The notes: generated by a model from the sequence alone, not told the origin. A DNA stretch of 64,000 nucleotides from Methylomicrobium agile (GCF_000733855.1 NZ_JPOJ01000001.1:1922001-1986000), one strand, 5' to 3'; shown: positions 45,355-55,134, counted from the stretch's first letter. Program-made: numbers and translations.

Positions 45355-45693
45355 CCGAAACGGTTTGCCGACCTCCCTTCCTTTATCTCCATTGAATTGC
45401 CTTGTAAAAGCATCGGGGCAATGAACGCGGCTTGACAAAAACCAGAGCGGACACACTTTCGTAGGGTACGCTTTGCGTACCTCATTGGAGCAGTCCAGAA
45501 GGCTTCGAAACGGTGCGCGGAAGCGTATTGCGCGGGTTTGTAATTTCCGTCAAGCCCTATATCCCTTCCTTCATCGGAAGTCAAAGTGGCATCGGAATAA
45601 ATCCGTGTGAGAACGGGGGGTATTTTAAAAGAAAATCAGGGGCGCCTGTTCCAGCAAGAGGTCGGCGCACCCTGAAGGTTAGCTTGTTGCCGC
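45355..45693. other. Intergenic spacer with half family B element
   Basis: A left-arm family B copy is at 45461-45481 (GTAGGGTACGCTTTGCGTACC). No gene is supported. Confidence 0.55.
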
Positions 45694-46173
45694 TTAATGA
45701 TGGCAGCCTGAGCTGTGAATATGTCCGTGATCGAGTTCTTCCTGCGTGGCCGGCCTGACGTTCACGATTTCGACGTCGAAGGTCAGCGGCACCCCGGCCA
45801 GCGGATGATTGCCGTCGATGGTGATGTTGTCGCCGTCGATGTCGACGATCGAGACGATACCGGGTCCCGAGCTGACTTCGGCATGAAACTGCATACCGAC
45901 TTCGAGAGGGTCGATGCCTTCGAACATCGAGCGCGGAATGACCTGTACCCGCTCCGGCATGAATTCGCCGTAGGCATCCTCGGCCGGAATGCGTACCGTG
46001 AATTGATCGCCGATTTCTTTACCTGTCAATTCCTGCTCCAGGCCGGAAATGATGTTGCCTTTGCCGTGCAGATAAACGAGCGCATCGCTACCGATGGAGC
46101 TGTCGATCACTTCGCCTTCGTCATTGGTCAGCGTATAGTGAATCGAAACCGCCATATTGTTAGCTACTTGCAT
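45694..46173 (-). CDS. slyD: FKBP-type peptidyl-prolyl isomerase SlyD
   Basis: 159 residues. The FKBP part (VSIHYTLTNDEGEVIDSSIGSDALVYLHGKGNIISGLEQELTG) is split by the insert-in-flap domain (AYGEFMPERVQVIPRSMF...FHAEVSSGPGIVSIVDIDGDNITIDGNHPLAGVPLTF). The short C-terminal tail is His-rich (DHGHIHSSGCHH), suited to nickel binding as in SlyD. A cytoplasmic folding helper. It is separated from the HerA-like gene by a family B element. The start is at MQVANNMAV; MAVSIHY, 18 bases on, is an alternative. Confidence 0.92.
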   Translation of the reverse strand: MQVANNMAVSIHYTLTNDEGEVIDSSIGSDALVYLHGKGNIISGLEQELTGKEIGDQFTVRIPAEDAYGEFMPERVQVIPRSMFEGIDPLEVGMQFHAEVSSGPGIVSIVDIDGDNITIDGNHPLAGVPLTFDVEIVNVRPATQEELDHGHIHSSGCHH

Positions 46174-46294
46174 GATGTAAACCCATAGTGATATAAATCT
46201 CTATCATATCGGTTTAATCCGGCTTTGTCAGAAAAATATTGCGAAATATCAGCAAGAAAGCCGGAGATCGCGCCCATATTCCGGCACGAAATCC

Positions 46295-46371
46295 GTAGGG
46301 TACGCTATGCGTACCTTGAACAACGCTTCTGCAATGTAACATTTCGAAAAGGTACGCACAGCGTACCCTAC
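46295..46371. repeat. Family B palindromic element (long loop)
   Basis: GTAGGGTACGCTATGCGTACC, 35-base loop, GGTACGCACAGCGTACCCTAC. The loop is longer than the 12-16 bases of other copies. Confidence 0.88.
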
Positions 46372-46413
46372 GGGAATTTCGAAGCGATGCGCCTTATCCG
46401 AACCGGGATAGCC

Positions 46414-48075
46414 TTATTTCCGCGTCTGCGTCCGCCACAAATTGACGATATCGGCCACATCGAGATCGGCCTTGCCTTCGCGCCAGCCGGTGAAATAATC
46501 GACGTCGTTGCTTTTCGGTTCCGGATTCGGCCGGTAGATCTGTACGCGCGTTGGCAGCGGCGCGGCTTCTCCGACAACCAGGGCCTCGCCACGGCCGAGC
46601 GAGGTCAGGATGTCGGTCAAGTCGCCTTCCGCCTCGGGAACGAGACCTCTGATATAAGCCTGGTCGTCCGGATTGGTGGTGCGCAGGCAAATGAACGAAC
46701 TGCATTGAGCCAGCATCGTTTCGGACAGTTCGGTCGGCCGCTGGCTGACCACGCCGATCGAGACGCCGTATTTCCGGCCTTCCTTCGCGATTCGTTCCAT
46801 CATCCGCTTGGTGCCGTCGAACTGGCCGCCTTTCTCGCGCGGAATATACGCATGCGCTTCCTCGCAGATCAGCGTGATCGGAAATTCGCGCCGGTGCGGA
46901 TTCCAGTAATTGAATTCGTAGGCCAGCCGGCCGACCTGCGCCGAGACGGCCGGCCTGACGTCGGTCGGCACCGAGCTCAAATCGACCACCGTGATATTGG
47001 CTTTTTTGTGGCCCAGGCCCACGAATTCGCCGAGCAGTTCGGCCATGCTCTCGGAATTGTTCCGGCGTTTCGGCTTCAACAAAAAGTCGTAGCGTACGTC
47101 GTTGAAGCGGCTTTGCATCCGGATCAGAAACTCGTCGAACATGCCGAACAGTGCGCCTTGCGATTTGCCGAAATCCTTCCGTTCCTCGTTCGCGGCCTTG
47201 AACAGCATATACATCTCGGCGAGCGAGAAATGGATCGGCGTATCGATCGACACGGTCGGCAGTCCGATCCGCTTGGCTTCCTTGCGTTTGAGCTGTTGCA
47301 GAATCTCGCGCATGTACGACATCTGGATCGTCGCGCCCTTGTCGTCGCGGTCGATGAACAGGTCGACCAGTTCGGCATAGGTCATCATCCAGTACGGCAT
47401 TTCCATTTCCATCGCGTCGATGTAATTGACCTGATTTTCCGCGAAGGCGGACTGCACGACGCCGTTTTCGTCCTTCCAGCAATACTCGCCGTGCAGGTCG
47501 AGCATGATCAGATGGGTTCTGGGCATCGCCCGGATCGTGTTCTGGATCAGGCTGGTGACGGTCCAGGATTTGCCGGAGCCGGACTGGCCGAGAATCGCGA
47601 AATGCCGGCCGAACAGCGCGCGCGGGTCGAGGCTTAAATGGTAATCCTTGTGCGCCGACAACTGGCCGATGAAAAACTGGTAGCTCCGGTATTTCGAAAA
47701 AATCGCGTTGATCTCGTCGAGCCCGACCGCATAAACCTTGGCGCCCGGCGTCGGATAATGGCGCACGCCGCGCACGAACAGGCCGTCCTCCTGAATTTCG
47801 CCGACAGGGATCAGGGAGATGAAGCGATCCGATTTGCGGGCGCCGTTACCGTCATAGCGATCCCTTTCCCAGATCTTGAACACCAGCGCCAGAACCCCGA
47901 TGTTCGCTTGGCGGATCACTACATAAGAGCCGATATGGCCGGCCAGAATCTCTTCATTGCCGACCTTGATGATCGGCAGTTCGCTGGCGTGTTCGTCGGC
48001 GATCCGGGCTTCCATCCCGTCGCCGCGGACTTCGGATAAATAGCCGATATGAATGGGGGCTTGTTGTTCGGACAT
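46414..48075 (-). CDS. HerA-like ATPase (DUF87 family)
   Basis: 553 residues. An N-terminal HAS-barrel-like segment (IHIGYLSEVRGDGMEARI...GSYVVIRQANIGVLALVFKI) precedes a RecA/FtsK-type ATPase with Walker A FAILGQSGSGKSWTVTSLIQN, Walker B ITLICEEAHAYIP and the sensor region GVSIGVVSQRPTELSETMLAQCSSFICLRTTNPDD. This is the HerA/FtsK-HerA superfamily, hexameric DNA motors that in archaea work with NurA in end resection. No nurA-like nuclease is adjacent. Bacterial members are often in defence or repair contexts, but this one sits among housekeeping genes. The DNA partner and process are unknown. Confidence 0.85.
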   Translation of the reverse strand: MSEQQAPIHIGYLSEVRGDGMEARIADEHASELPIIKVGNEEILAGHIGSYVVIRQANIGVLALVFKIWERDRYDGNGARKSDRFISLIPVGEIQEDGLFVRGVRHYPTPGAKVYAVGLDEINAIFSKYRSYQFFIGQLSAHKDYHLSLDPRALFGRHFAILGQSGSGKSWTVTSLIQNTIRAMPRTHLIMLDLHGEYCWKDENGVVQSAFAENQVNYIDAMEMEMPYWMMTYAELVDLFIDRDDKGATIQMSYMREILQQLKRKEAKRIGLPTVSIDTPIHFSLAEMYMLFKAANEERKDFGKSQGALFGMFDEFLIRMQSRFNDVRYDFLLKPKRRNNSESMAELLGEFVGLGHKKANITVVDLSSVPTDVRPAVSAQVGRLAYEFNYWNPHRREFPITLICEEAHAYIPREKGGQFDGTKRMMERIAKEGRKYGVSIGVVSQRPTELSETMLAQCSSFICLRTTNPDDQAYIRGLVPEAEGDLTDILTSLGRGEALVVGEAAPLPTRVQIYRPNPEPKSNDVDYFTGWREGKADLDVADIVNLWRTQTRK

Positions 48076-48486
48076 TCTTGAACCTATCTAAAATGAAGCA
48101 TTGCCATTAAGATTAGATCAGTTCGGCCAGAGTTGAAGGAAACGGGCTTCGATCTCTCCTGTACGGAGAGCGGGCCGAAGCGGAGTGGTAAGGCGGGGGA
48201 CAAGGTGCGGATTGGTTTGGACAAGGGCACGCAGGATTTTACCCGTTGCGAAGATGGCGGCAAGGATAGCCGTGCCGGCGGCTTGAGAAAGTTACCGGTA
48301 CCCGGCCGAAATGAATATTGTAGGGTACGCTGCGCGTACTCTTGGGCTTGAAAAGGTACGCACAGCGTACCCTACTGCGGAAGCATACAAGCGATGTTGC
48401 CGCCATGATGAATAGACGGCGGTTGCCGCGTTCTGCAATTCTAGGCATACTCATTTCCAAGATAATCTTTTCCAGGAACGCGCTGC
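48076..48486. other. Divergent intergenic region with family B element
   Basis: Lies between the minus-strand HerA-like gene and the plus-strand permease, so must hold promoters for both. A family B copy occupies 48320-48374. No gene is supported. Confidence 0.55.
48320..48374. repeat. Family B palindromic element
   Basis: GTAGGGTACGCTGCGCGTAC, loop, GGTACGCACAGCGTACCCTAC. Confidence 0.88.
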
Positions 48487-49542
48487 ATGACCGACTCGCA
48501 AAAATGGCTGCTGTTTTCGATCACCGGTCTCGCGGCCTGGCTGACTTATCTGCTCGCGCCGATACTGACGCCGTTCGTGGTTTCAATGACGCTAGCTTAT
48601 CTGGGCGATCCGTTGACCGACCGGCTGGAGCGGTACCGGCTATCCCGAACGCTGGCGGTTACCGTAGTCTTTCTTGCGATGACCCTGATCTTCGTCCTGA
48701 TTCTGCTCTGGCTGGTTCCCCAGCTTGAACGGCAGATCGGACACTTTATCGACAGCCTGCCGGCCTATGCGCAATTCCTGAACGAAAGCGCGATTCCGTG
48801 GCTGAACCGGCGTTTCAATTTCGATGTCCGGCCGTTCGACACTCAGGCCCTGGTCGAGCTGATCAAAAGCCATTGGCAGAGCGCGGGCGGCGTTGCGCAG
48901 TCACTGCTGCGTTCGCTGTCGCATTCCGGCGGAATGCTCCTGGGTTGGCTGATGAACCTGCTGCTGGTCCCGGTCGTGACGTTTTATCTGCTGCGCGACT
49001 GGGACAGCCTGATGGCCAAACTGTACAATCTTTTGCCCCGGCGTATCGCGCCGAACGTCGCCGAGCTGACCGGCGAATTCGATACGGTCCTGTCGGCGTT
49101 CCTGCGCGGGCAATTCTACGTGATGCTGGCTTTGGGCACGATTTACAGCGTCGGGCTCGCGCTGGTCGGAATCGATCTGGCCTTGCTGATCGGCATGACG
49201 TCCGGCCTGCTCAGCTTCGTGCCGTATCTCGGCACGGCGATCGGGATCTTCAGCGCATCGTTGGCGGCATTGCTGCAGTTCCAGGATACGGTGCACCTGC
49301 TCTGGGTTCTGGCCGTATTCGGCGTCGGCCAGGTGTTGGAAGGTTCGGTGCTGACCCCTTTGCTGGTCGGCGACAAGATCGGGCTGCATCCGGTCGCGGT
49401 GATTTTCGCGGTGTTGGCCGGCGGGCAACTGTTCGGGTTTATCGGGATCCTGCTGGCATTGCCTATCGCTTCGATGATCATGGTCGTGCTCAGGCATGCG
49501 CACGACTGGTATAAGGACAGCGATTTTTACAGCCTGACTTGA
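48487..49542 (+). CDS. AI-2E family (PerM-type) membrane permease
   Basis: 351 residues with about seven membrane segments: two at the N-terminus (WLLFSITGLAAWLTYLLAPILTPFVVS; TLAVTVVFLAMTLIFVLILLWLVP), a soluble central region, then GGMLLGWLMNLLLVPVVTFYLLRDW and the hydrophobic C-terminal set. GLLSFVPYLGTAIGIFSA and LTPLLVGDKIGLHPVAVIFAVLAGGQLFGFIGILLALPIAS are the conserved family motifs. Family members include Na+/H+ antiporters and proposed AI-2 exporters; the substrate is open. Convergent with purM, its common gammaproteobacterial neighbour. Confidence 0.9.
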   Translation: MTDSQKWLLFSITGLAAWLTYLLAPILTPFVVSMTLAYLGDPLTDRLERYRLSRTLAVTVVFLAMTLIFVLILLWLVPQLERQIGHFIDSLPAYAQFLNESAIPWLNRRFNFDVRPFDTQALVELIKSHWQSAGGVAQSLLRSLSHSGGMLLGWLMNLLLVPVVTFYLLRDWDSLMAKLYNLLPRRIAPNVAELTGEFDTVLSAFLRGQFYVMLALGTIYSVGLALVGIDLALLIGMTSGLLSFVPYLGTAIGIFSASLAALLQFQDTVHLLWVLAVFGVGQVLEGSVLTPLLVGDKIGLHPVAVIFAVLAGGQLFGFIGILLALPIASMIMVVLRHAHDWYKDSDFYSLT

Positions 49543-49550
49543 AAACGCAT

Positions 49551-49583
49551 AGACCTGCCAGGTTTTAAAAACCTGGCAGGTCT
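49551..49583. repeat. Family D palindrome between convergent genes
   Basis: AGACCTGCCAGGTTTT-AAAACCTGGCAGGTCT, perfect arms. Lying between the stops of the permease (+) and purM (-), it is placed to act as a two-way terminator or mRNA 3' stabiliser. Confidence 0.82.
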
Positions 49584-49608
49584 TCGGATGGGAGTCGGGT
49601 TCGGAACG

Positions 49609-50646
49609 TTAGACGTAAACGACCTTCGGCTTGCCTTCGCCGCCGATCAGCTTGCCGACCGGATACACCGTTTCGCCCAAAGCGGCCAGAATGTCCGATG
49701 CCGCCTGTTCGTCTTCCGGCGCCACGCAGACGATCATGCCGATTCCGCAATTGAAAGTCGTCAGCATATCGGCCTCGGCGATATGGCCCTGCGCCTGCAG
49801 CCACTCGAAAACCGGCGGCATTTGCCAGGCCGAAAGATCGATCTCCGCATGGGTGCCGTCCAGCAGGACGCGGGGCAGGTTCTCGGTGATGCCGCCGCCG
49901 GTAATGTGCGCCAGCGCATGCACGTCGATTTTTTCGAGCAGCGCCAGCAGCGGCTTCACATAGATCCTCGTCGGCGTAAGCAGGGTTTTGCCGAGCGTTT
50001 TGCCTTCGAACGGGGCGTCCAGGGCGGCGCCGCTGACCGCAAGAATCTTGCGGATCAGCGAATAACCGTTCGAATGCGGACCCGAAGAGGCAATCCCGAG
50101 CAGCTTGTCGCCGGCCTTGACCTTGCTGCCGTCCAGCGCCCTGCTTTTCTCGACGATGCCGACGCAAAAGCCGGCCAGGTCGTATTCGCCGTCCGGATAC
50201 ATGCCCGGCATTTCCGCCGTTTCGCCGCCGACCAGCGCCGCGCCGGCTTGCTCGCAGCCCTTGCCGATGCCTTCGATCACCGCCGCGGCGGTGTCGACGT
50301 CGAGCTTTCCGGTCGCGAAATAGTCGAGAAAAAACAGCGGCTCGGCCCCTTGCACGATAATGTCGTTCACGCACATCGCAACCAGATCGATGCCGATCGT
50401 ATCGTGCACATTCATCTCATTCGCCAGCTTCAGCTTGGTGCCGACGCCGTCGGTGCCGGAAACCAGAACCGGCTCGCGGAAGCGGTCCAAAGGCAGCTCG
50501 AACATCGAACCGAAACCGCCCAATCCCGCCATCACGCCGGGAATCCGCGTTCTTGCCGCAATCGGCTTGATCCGTTCGACCAGGCTGTTGCCGGCTTCGA
50601 TATCGACGCCGGCGCTTTTGTAATTCAGGCTCTGTTGCTCGCTCAA
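49609..50646 (-). CDS. purM: Phosphoribosylformylglycinamidine cyclo-ligase (AIR synthetase)
   Basis: 345 residues. [113 protein letters not shown] and [16 protein letters not shown] are the classic PurM blocks. It catalyses ATP-driven ring closure to aminoimidazole ribonucleotide in purine synthesis. purN, often next to purM, is not downstream here, since purM converges on the permease gene. Confidence 0.97.
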   Translation of the reverse strand: MSEQQSLNYKSAGVDIEAGNSLVERIKPIAARTRIPGVMAGLGGFGSMFELPLDRFREPVLVSGTDGVGTKLKLANEMNVHDTIGIDLVAMCVNDIIVQGAEPLFFLDYFATGKLDVDTAAAVIEGIGKGCEQAGAALVGGETAEMPGMYPDGEYDLAGFCVGIVEKSRALDGSKVKAGDKLLGIASSGPHSNGYSLIRKILAVSGAALDAPFEGKTLGKTLLTPTRIYVKPLLALLEKIDVHALAHITGGGITENLPRVLLDGTHAEIDLSAWQMPPVFEWLQAQGHIAEADMLTTFNCGIGMIVCVAPEDEQAASDILAALGETVYPVGKLIGGEGKPKVVYV

Positions 50647-50862
50647 GGCAGTGCTCTCTCAATAAAATGCAATCGGCTTATTGTACAAGACAACCCGCAT
50701 TTTGGGCGAACCTGTCGAAGGGCTTTTTAGGGCGAAACGGCCGATAGGTTTCTAATCAGTAAAAACTTTACGGTTGAATTTACATCTAAAACTCATTAAA
50801 GTGCGTCGGATTGGTTCCTCGGCAGGGATGGATTTTTTCAAAAGTCACTGGTAGGTATGTCT

Positions 50863-51426
50863 ATGAAAACAAGAATAATAAAAGTTATATCCGTCATCGC
50901 GATCCTTCTGACGGCGCAATCCGCGTTCGCCTACAAAGACGAAAAAGTGGAAGAAACCTGCAAGAAACCCAAATTCACCGACTTCACGTTGAAAGAATAC
51001 ATCGAACCGGAAAGGGCTGAAGTTTCCCCGGAAACCGCGTTCGAATTCAAAGTTTCGGCCTGGTCGAACCCGAGCACGATCCGCCTGACCGGCAAAGGCG
51101 AAAAAATTCCTTTTACGGTCGAAAGCAACAGCAGCTTTCACCGGGTCAAAGCCAAGCTGCCTGCCAGCCTGAACGGCAAATTCGTCCGGATCAATGCCGC
51201 GGTCAAAGCGGTGTTGGGCTGCGAAGAGAAGGAGGGTTGGCTGGTCAAAGTGGCCGAAAGCGCCCCAGCCGCCCCGGCGCCGGCAACGCCTGCGGAGGAG
51301 GCCAAGCCTGAAAATGCCGAGTCGGCGCCACAAAACGAAGCCCCTGCCACGCCTTCCGCACCGGCGAATCCGGCGCCTGCGGGAGCGGCCGAATCCGCCC
51401 AACCCGGGGCATCCGCACCGCAGTAA
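50863..51426 (+). CDS. Exported protein of unknown function with Ala/Pro-rich tail
   Basis: About 187 residues. ATG 50863 is preferred over 50857 because AGG lies 7 bases upstream. A signal peptide (MKTRIIKVISVIAILLTAQSAFA) precedes a compact domain of about 100 residues (PKFTDFTLKEYIEPERAEVSPETAFEFKVSAWSNPSTIRLTGKGEKIPF..., RVKAKLPASLNGKFVRINAAVKAVLGCEEKEGWLVKVAE) with two cysteines that could pair. The sheet-like pattern recalls an Ig-like or sulfur-carrier-type fold, but I cannot name a family. The last 60 residues are Ala/Pro/Glu low complexity. It stands alone between purM (divergent) and the methyltransferase gene. Confidence 0.75.
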   Translation: MKTRIIKVISVIAILLTAQSAFAYKDEKVEETCKKPKFTDFTLKEYIEPERAEVSPETAFEFKVSAWSNPSTIRLTGKGEKIPFTVESNSSFHRVKAKLPASLNGKFVRINAAVKAVLGCEEKEGWLVKVAESAPAAPAPATPAEEAKPENAESAPQNEAPATPSAPANPAPAGAAESAQPGASAPQ

Positions 51427-51627
51427 TGCTTTTTCGCTGCGCCGGATTCTTCGAATTTGCCCGGTGCAACTGCCGATCTTCCGCAAACGGAAGATCGGCG
51501 CTCCGTAACAAAAACTGTTTTTACGCAAAATCGGCAAGAACTCTTTCGATGCCGGGCGTTCTAATCCGGAAAAATATTTTCGATAGCTTCCCGGCATGTG
51601 TTTCATTCCTCTAACCCCCAAGCTTCC

Positions 51628-52176
51628 ATGAGCGCGTCCGACAATCGCCAAGGCCCTGTACGCGGCCGTATCCGCTATGCGCTCGGCCAATCTGCCTTGG
51701 GCGCGGTGCTGGCCGCGATGAGCGAGCGCGGCCTTTGCGAAATCGCCCTGGGAGACGATCCCGATGAACTGGCGCGCGACTTTCAACGGCGTTTTCCGGA
51801 GGCCGAGCCGGCGAGCGGCAAGGAAGCCGAAGCTTGGCTTGTCAAAGTGATCCGTTTTGTCGAAATGCCGGCATCGGGTTTGGATCTGCCGCTGGATATC
51901 CGGGGCACCGCGTTTCAGCAAAAAGTCTGGCAAGCGTTAAGACAAATTCCGGCCGGTACGAAAGTCAGCTATACGGACATCGCGGAACGGATCGGGGCTC
52001 CGAAGAAGTCGGTGCGCGCAGTCGCCGCCGCCATCGCCGCCAATACGCTGGCAGTGGCGGTTCCCTGTCATCGCGTGATCAGGGCCGACGGCAGCTTGTC
52101 GGGCTACCGCTGGGGCGTCGAACGCAAGGCCGAGCTGCTCCGCCGGGAAAGCGGGGTCGGCGGGTCCAACCGATAA
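51628..52176 (+). CDS. ogt: Methylated-DNA-[protein]-cysteine S-methyltransferase
   Basis: 182 residues from ATG 51628. The C-terminal domain is textbook: FQQKVWQALRQIPAGTKVSYTDIAERIGAPKKSVRAVAAAIAAN, then AVAVPCHRVIRADGSLSGYRWGVERKAELL with the acceptor cysteine in PCHRV. The enzyme takes alkyl groups from O6-alkylguanine in a one-time reaction. The N-terminal part is shorter than Ada and has no AdaA zinc domain, so Ogt or Ada C-terminal-like fits. The symbol is by family, not a proven orthologue. Confidence 0.9.
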   Translation: MSASDNRQGPVRGRIRYALGQSALGAVLAAMSERGLCEIALGDDPDELARDFQRRFPEAEPASGKEAEAWLVKVIRFVEMPASGLDLPLDIRGTAFQQKVWQALRQIPAGTKVSYTDIAERIGAPKKSVRAVAAAIAANTLAVAVPCHRVIRADGSLSGYRWGVERKAELLRRESGVGGSNR

Positions 52177-52450
52177 GCCGCCCGGCCTGCAGCCCAGGCC
52201 CCGAATTTGCCGCAAAAGCAAAGAAATGGATATGCGCTTGTCGACGCAAACGCGCTGTTTTCCTGCCGAAGCGCATCGAGTCCTCGTTTTTTATTAAGGG
52301 ATTGCCGCCTTACTTTCAGGCACCCGCAGGCCCCGGCATTCATGCCCCGTTAATATCCGGCAGAGTACGGTAATCCCGCCGATCGCGGCTAAAATGATCC
52401 TGTTCTTCAAAATCCATACATTAATCCGCATTTGAGGGAATCAATTTTCT

Positions 52451-53923
52451 ATGGCGCGTACCGTACTGGTTGTTGACGATCTGGCCGACTGGAATCCGTA
52501 TTATCCCAGCGAGCATGTGATCACCTTTGAAACCTATCTGGCCACCGAGCAGAGCGGCGCGGACGAACGCGTACGGGTAATCAATCTGTGCGGCAGTTAC
52601 AAGTACCTGTCCGACGGCTATTACTGTTCGCTGCTGGCCGAAGCGCGCGGCCATCATGTGATCCCCTCGGTCAAGGCGTTGAACGATCTGGGCAGGAAAG
52701 CCCTGTACCGGCTGCAGATCGAGGATTTGTCGCAGGCGCTGGACAAGGCCTTCAAGACCAAAAACAAACACGGAGAAATCAAGCTGCTCAGCTATTTCGG
52801 CACCACGCCGGATCCGGATTTTCAGGATCTGGCGCGACTGCTCTTCGAACGCTTTTCGTGCCCCGTGCTGGAAGTCACCCTGAGCTACCGGGACCGGTGG
52901 GAAATCACCGCGTTGCGCGCAGTCTCCCACCGGAGCCTCGACGATACGCAACAGACGCTGTTTGCCGAGGCGCTCGACCGGTTCAGCAAGAAGGTCTGGC
53001 GCAAGGGACGCGCCCGCAAAGCGATGCGCTACGATCTCGCGATTCTGGTCAATCCGGAAGAAAAGCTGCCGCCGAGCAACGCCGGCGCGCTGAAAAAATT
53101 CATTGCGGCCGGCCGGCAGTTCGGCATCGATGTCGAGTTGATCACCCAGCAGCATTATGTCCGCCTGCCGGAGTTCGACGCTTTGTTCATTCGCGAAACG
53201 ACCGCGATCGATCATCATACTTACCGCTTCGCCAAAAAGGCCGAGGCTGAAGGGCTGGTCGTGATCGACGATCCGACTTCGATGCTGCGCTGTACGAACA
53301 AGATTTATCTGGCCGACCTGTTTCGCACCCATAAGGTACCTTCGCCGAACGCTTGGCTGCTGCACAAGGGTAATTCGATGCACCTGGACCGGCTGGAGGC
53401 CGAAGCCGGCTATCCGGTCGTCATCAAGATCCCGGACGGCTCGTTTTCGCGGGGTATCGTGAAGATGAACAACCGTCAGGAACTTGAGCAAAAGCTGCCG
53501 GAGCTGTTCCAAAAATCCGCGCTGCTGCTGGCCCAGGAATTTCTTTATACCGACTTCGACTGGCGCATCGGCGTATTCAACAACCAGCCGCTTTACGCCT
53601 GCCGCTATTATATGGTGAAGAATCATTGGCAAATCTACCGGCACGGCGGCAGCCGGACAGATTCCGGCCATTTCGAAACCCTGCCGACTTTCGAAGTGCC
53701 CCGAGTCGTGATCGACGCGGCTCTGAAAGCCACGCAGCCGATCGGGAACGGTTTTTACGGCGTCGACGTGAAGGAAAAAAACGGCAGGGGCTACGTGATC
53801 GAAGTGAACGACAACCCGAATATCGACAGCGGCATCGAAGACAGATTTCTGGGCGACGAACTCTACCGGCTGATCATGAAGGAATTGCTGCGGCGAATGG
53901 AAAATCGCAGCAAGGGAATCTAA
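52451..53923 (+). CDS. RimK-family ATP-grasp protein with RLAN N-terminal domain
   Basis: 490 residues. The N-terminal 190 residues (TVLVVDDLADWNPYYPSEHVITFETYL, LCGSYKYLSDGYYCSLLAEARGHHVIPSVKALNDL) match the RLAN domain found before RimK-like ligases. The C-terminal half is ATP-grasp: FIRETTAIDHHTYRFAKKAEAEGLVVIDDPTSMLRCTNKIYLADLF, GYPVVIKIPDGSFSRGIVKM, QEFLYTDFDWRIGVFNNQPLYACRYYM and IEVNDNPNIDSGIEDRFLG (metal ligands). Such enzymes ligate amino acids to a peptide or protein; the acceptor is not evident. Many RLAN-RimK genes neighbour a glutamate-cysteine-ligase-like or peptidase gene, which is missing here. Confidence 0.87.
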   Translation: MARTVLVVDDLADWNPYYPSEHVITFETYLATEQSGADERVRVINLCGSYKYLSDGYYCSLLAEARGHHVIPSVKALNDLGRKALYRLQIEDLSQALDKAFKTKNKHGEIKLLSYFGTTPDPDFQDLARLLFERFSCPVLEVTLSYRDRWEITALRAVSHRSLDDTQQTLFAEALDRFSKKVWRKGRARKAMRYDLAILVNPEEKLPPSNAGALKKFIAAGRQFGIDVELITQQHYVRLPEFDALFIRETTAIDHHTYRFAKKAEAEGLVVIDDPTSMLRCTNKIYLADLFRTHKVPSPNAWLLHKGNSMHLDRLEAEAGYPVVIKIPDGSFSRGIVKMNNRQELEQKLPELFQKSALLLAQEFLYTDFDWRIGVFNNQPLYACRYYMVKNHWQIYRHGGSRTDSGHFETLPTFEVPRVVIDAALKATQPIGNGFYGVDVKEKNGRGYVIEVNDNPNIDSGIEDRFLGDELYRLIMKELLRRMENRSKGI

Positions 53924-54025
53924 GGATTGGGTCGATTATCACTTTCCCCTGTCGTTCCCCGCCGGGCGCTTATCGTGATCTCCCCTTTGCCGGCTTGGAC
54001 TACACCTCAAAGAATACAAACCGCT

Positions 54026-54083
54026 GTAGGGTACGCTGTGCGTACCATTGGCGGGGTGAAAAGGTACGCACAGCGTACCCTAC
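54026..54083. repeat. Family B palindromic element
   Basis: GTAGGGTACGCTGTGCGTACC, 15-base loop, GGTACGCACAGCGTACCCTAC. Confidence 0.9.
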
Positions 54084-54189
54084 AATTGCGTCAAAGTCCG
54101 TAGGATGGGTACGGATGCAGGAGGTAGGGCAATGCATGGAGCAGTTGCCGAGAGGCGTCAGCCGAAACCCATCGTGAATAGCTAAACGG

Positions 54190-55092
54190 CTACGCTTCGG
54201 CGTTTAGCGCCGCGCGGAGTTCGGCGGCCGATTGCGGCCGGTCTTGCGGAGAAACCGCCATCGCCCAATCGATGGCGTTCAACAGCGGCTCGGAGTATTT
54301 CCGCTTGAACAATTTTACCACAGGCTCCAGGGCGTCTTTTTCGGCCCGTTCGGGAGCCGGTTGCGGCGATTTCATTTCCAGGCAGACGCGCATGCTGGCG
54401 CCTATCGCATAAATGTCGGTCCACGGCCCGAGCGGAGTGCAAAGATCATATTGCTCGACCGGCGAAAAGCCTTTCGTCAGCACTTTGGTCTTATGCTGGG
54501 GATTGGCGCAGGGAAAGCTCTGATAAGCGCCGAAATCGAGCAATACCGAATCGTTGCCGGGCTGCACCAGAATATTGGCCGGTTTGATGTCCAGGTGCAG
54601 AAAGCCGTGCTGGTGAATATAGCCGACGCCGTCCAATAAGGAATTGAACACCGCCTTGACGAACGCTTCGGTGATATTCCAGGATTTCCTGACCAGTAAT
54701 TTTTCGAGCGTGACGCCGTAATTGTAGACCATCACCATATAAACGGTCGAATTGGCTTCGAAGAAATTGATCACCTCGACGATATTCGGATGCTTCAGCG
54801 TAGCGAGCACCCGGGCCTCCTCGAAAAACAACCGGCGGCCGCGCCTGAACATGACGCGGGATTCCTCGTCGTTCAACACGACCACATTGTTCCAGGTCCG
54901 ATGCGCCAATTTGCGCGGCAGGTATTCCTTGATCGCAACCTGCACCTGATCGGAAGTCTGCCGGGCCAGATAGACCGAGCTGAATCCGCCGTGCGCCAAT
55001 TCCCGTTCGATCACATACTGGTCTATAATGGTGCCGGTTTGCAGATAATTCCACTCTTTGGGATATGTTTCGGGTTCGTAATATTCCGCCAT
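54190..55092 (-). CDS. Serine/threonine protein kinase (non-RD type)
   Basis: 300 residues from the start at 55092. The frame stays open upstream, but only because it runs antisense to yicC. Glycine loop ERELAHGGFSSVYLA, lysine in VAIKEYLP, catalytic loop FLHLDIKPANILVQPG (Leu before the Asp in place of Arg, so non-RD), VLLDFGAYQSF (DFG) and GFSPVEQYDLCTPLGPWTDIYAIGA (activation segment and helix F). Hanks-type kinase domain only, with no membrane segment or sensor. Its start is 42 bases from the divergent yicC gene. Substrate unknown. Confidence 0.9.
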   Translation of the reverse strand: MAEYYEPETYPKEWNYLQTGTIIDQYVIERELAHGGFSSVYLARQTSDQVQVAIKEYLPRKLAHRTWNNVVVLNDEESRVMFRRGRRLFFEEARVLATLKHPNIVEVINFFEANSTVYMVMVYNYGVTLEKLLVRKSWNITEAFVKAVFNSLLDGVGYIHQHGFLHLDIKPANILVQPGNDSVLLDFGAYQSFPCANPQHKTKVLTKGFSPVEQYDLCTPLGPWTDIYAIGASMRVCLEMKSPQPAPERAEKDALEPVVKLFKRKYSEPLLNAIDWAMAVSPQDRPQSAAELRAALNAEA

Positions 55093-55134
55093 CTTTCCAC
55101 TTCGCTTTAAAGCTCCGTTTATTATAGGTGATGA

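Noticed and set aside
45513-45758. Frame after ihfB where lapA often lies
   Set aside because: No membrane helices or LapA motifs; it runs into the slyD gene on the other strand. lapA is judged absent here.
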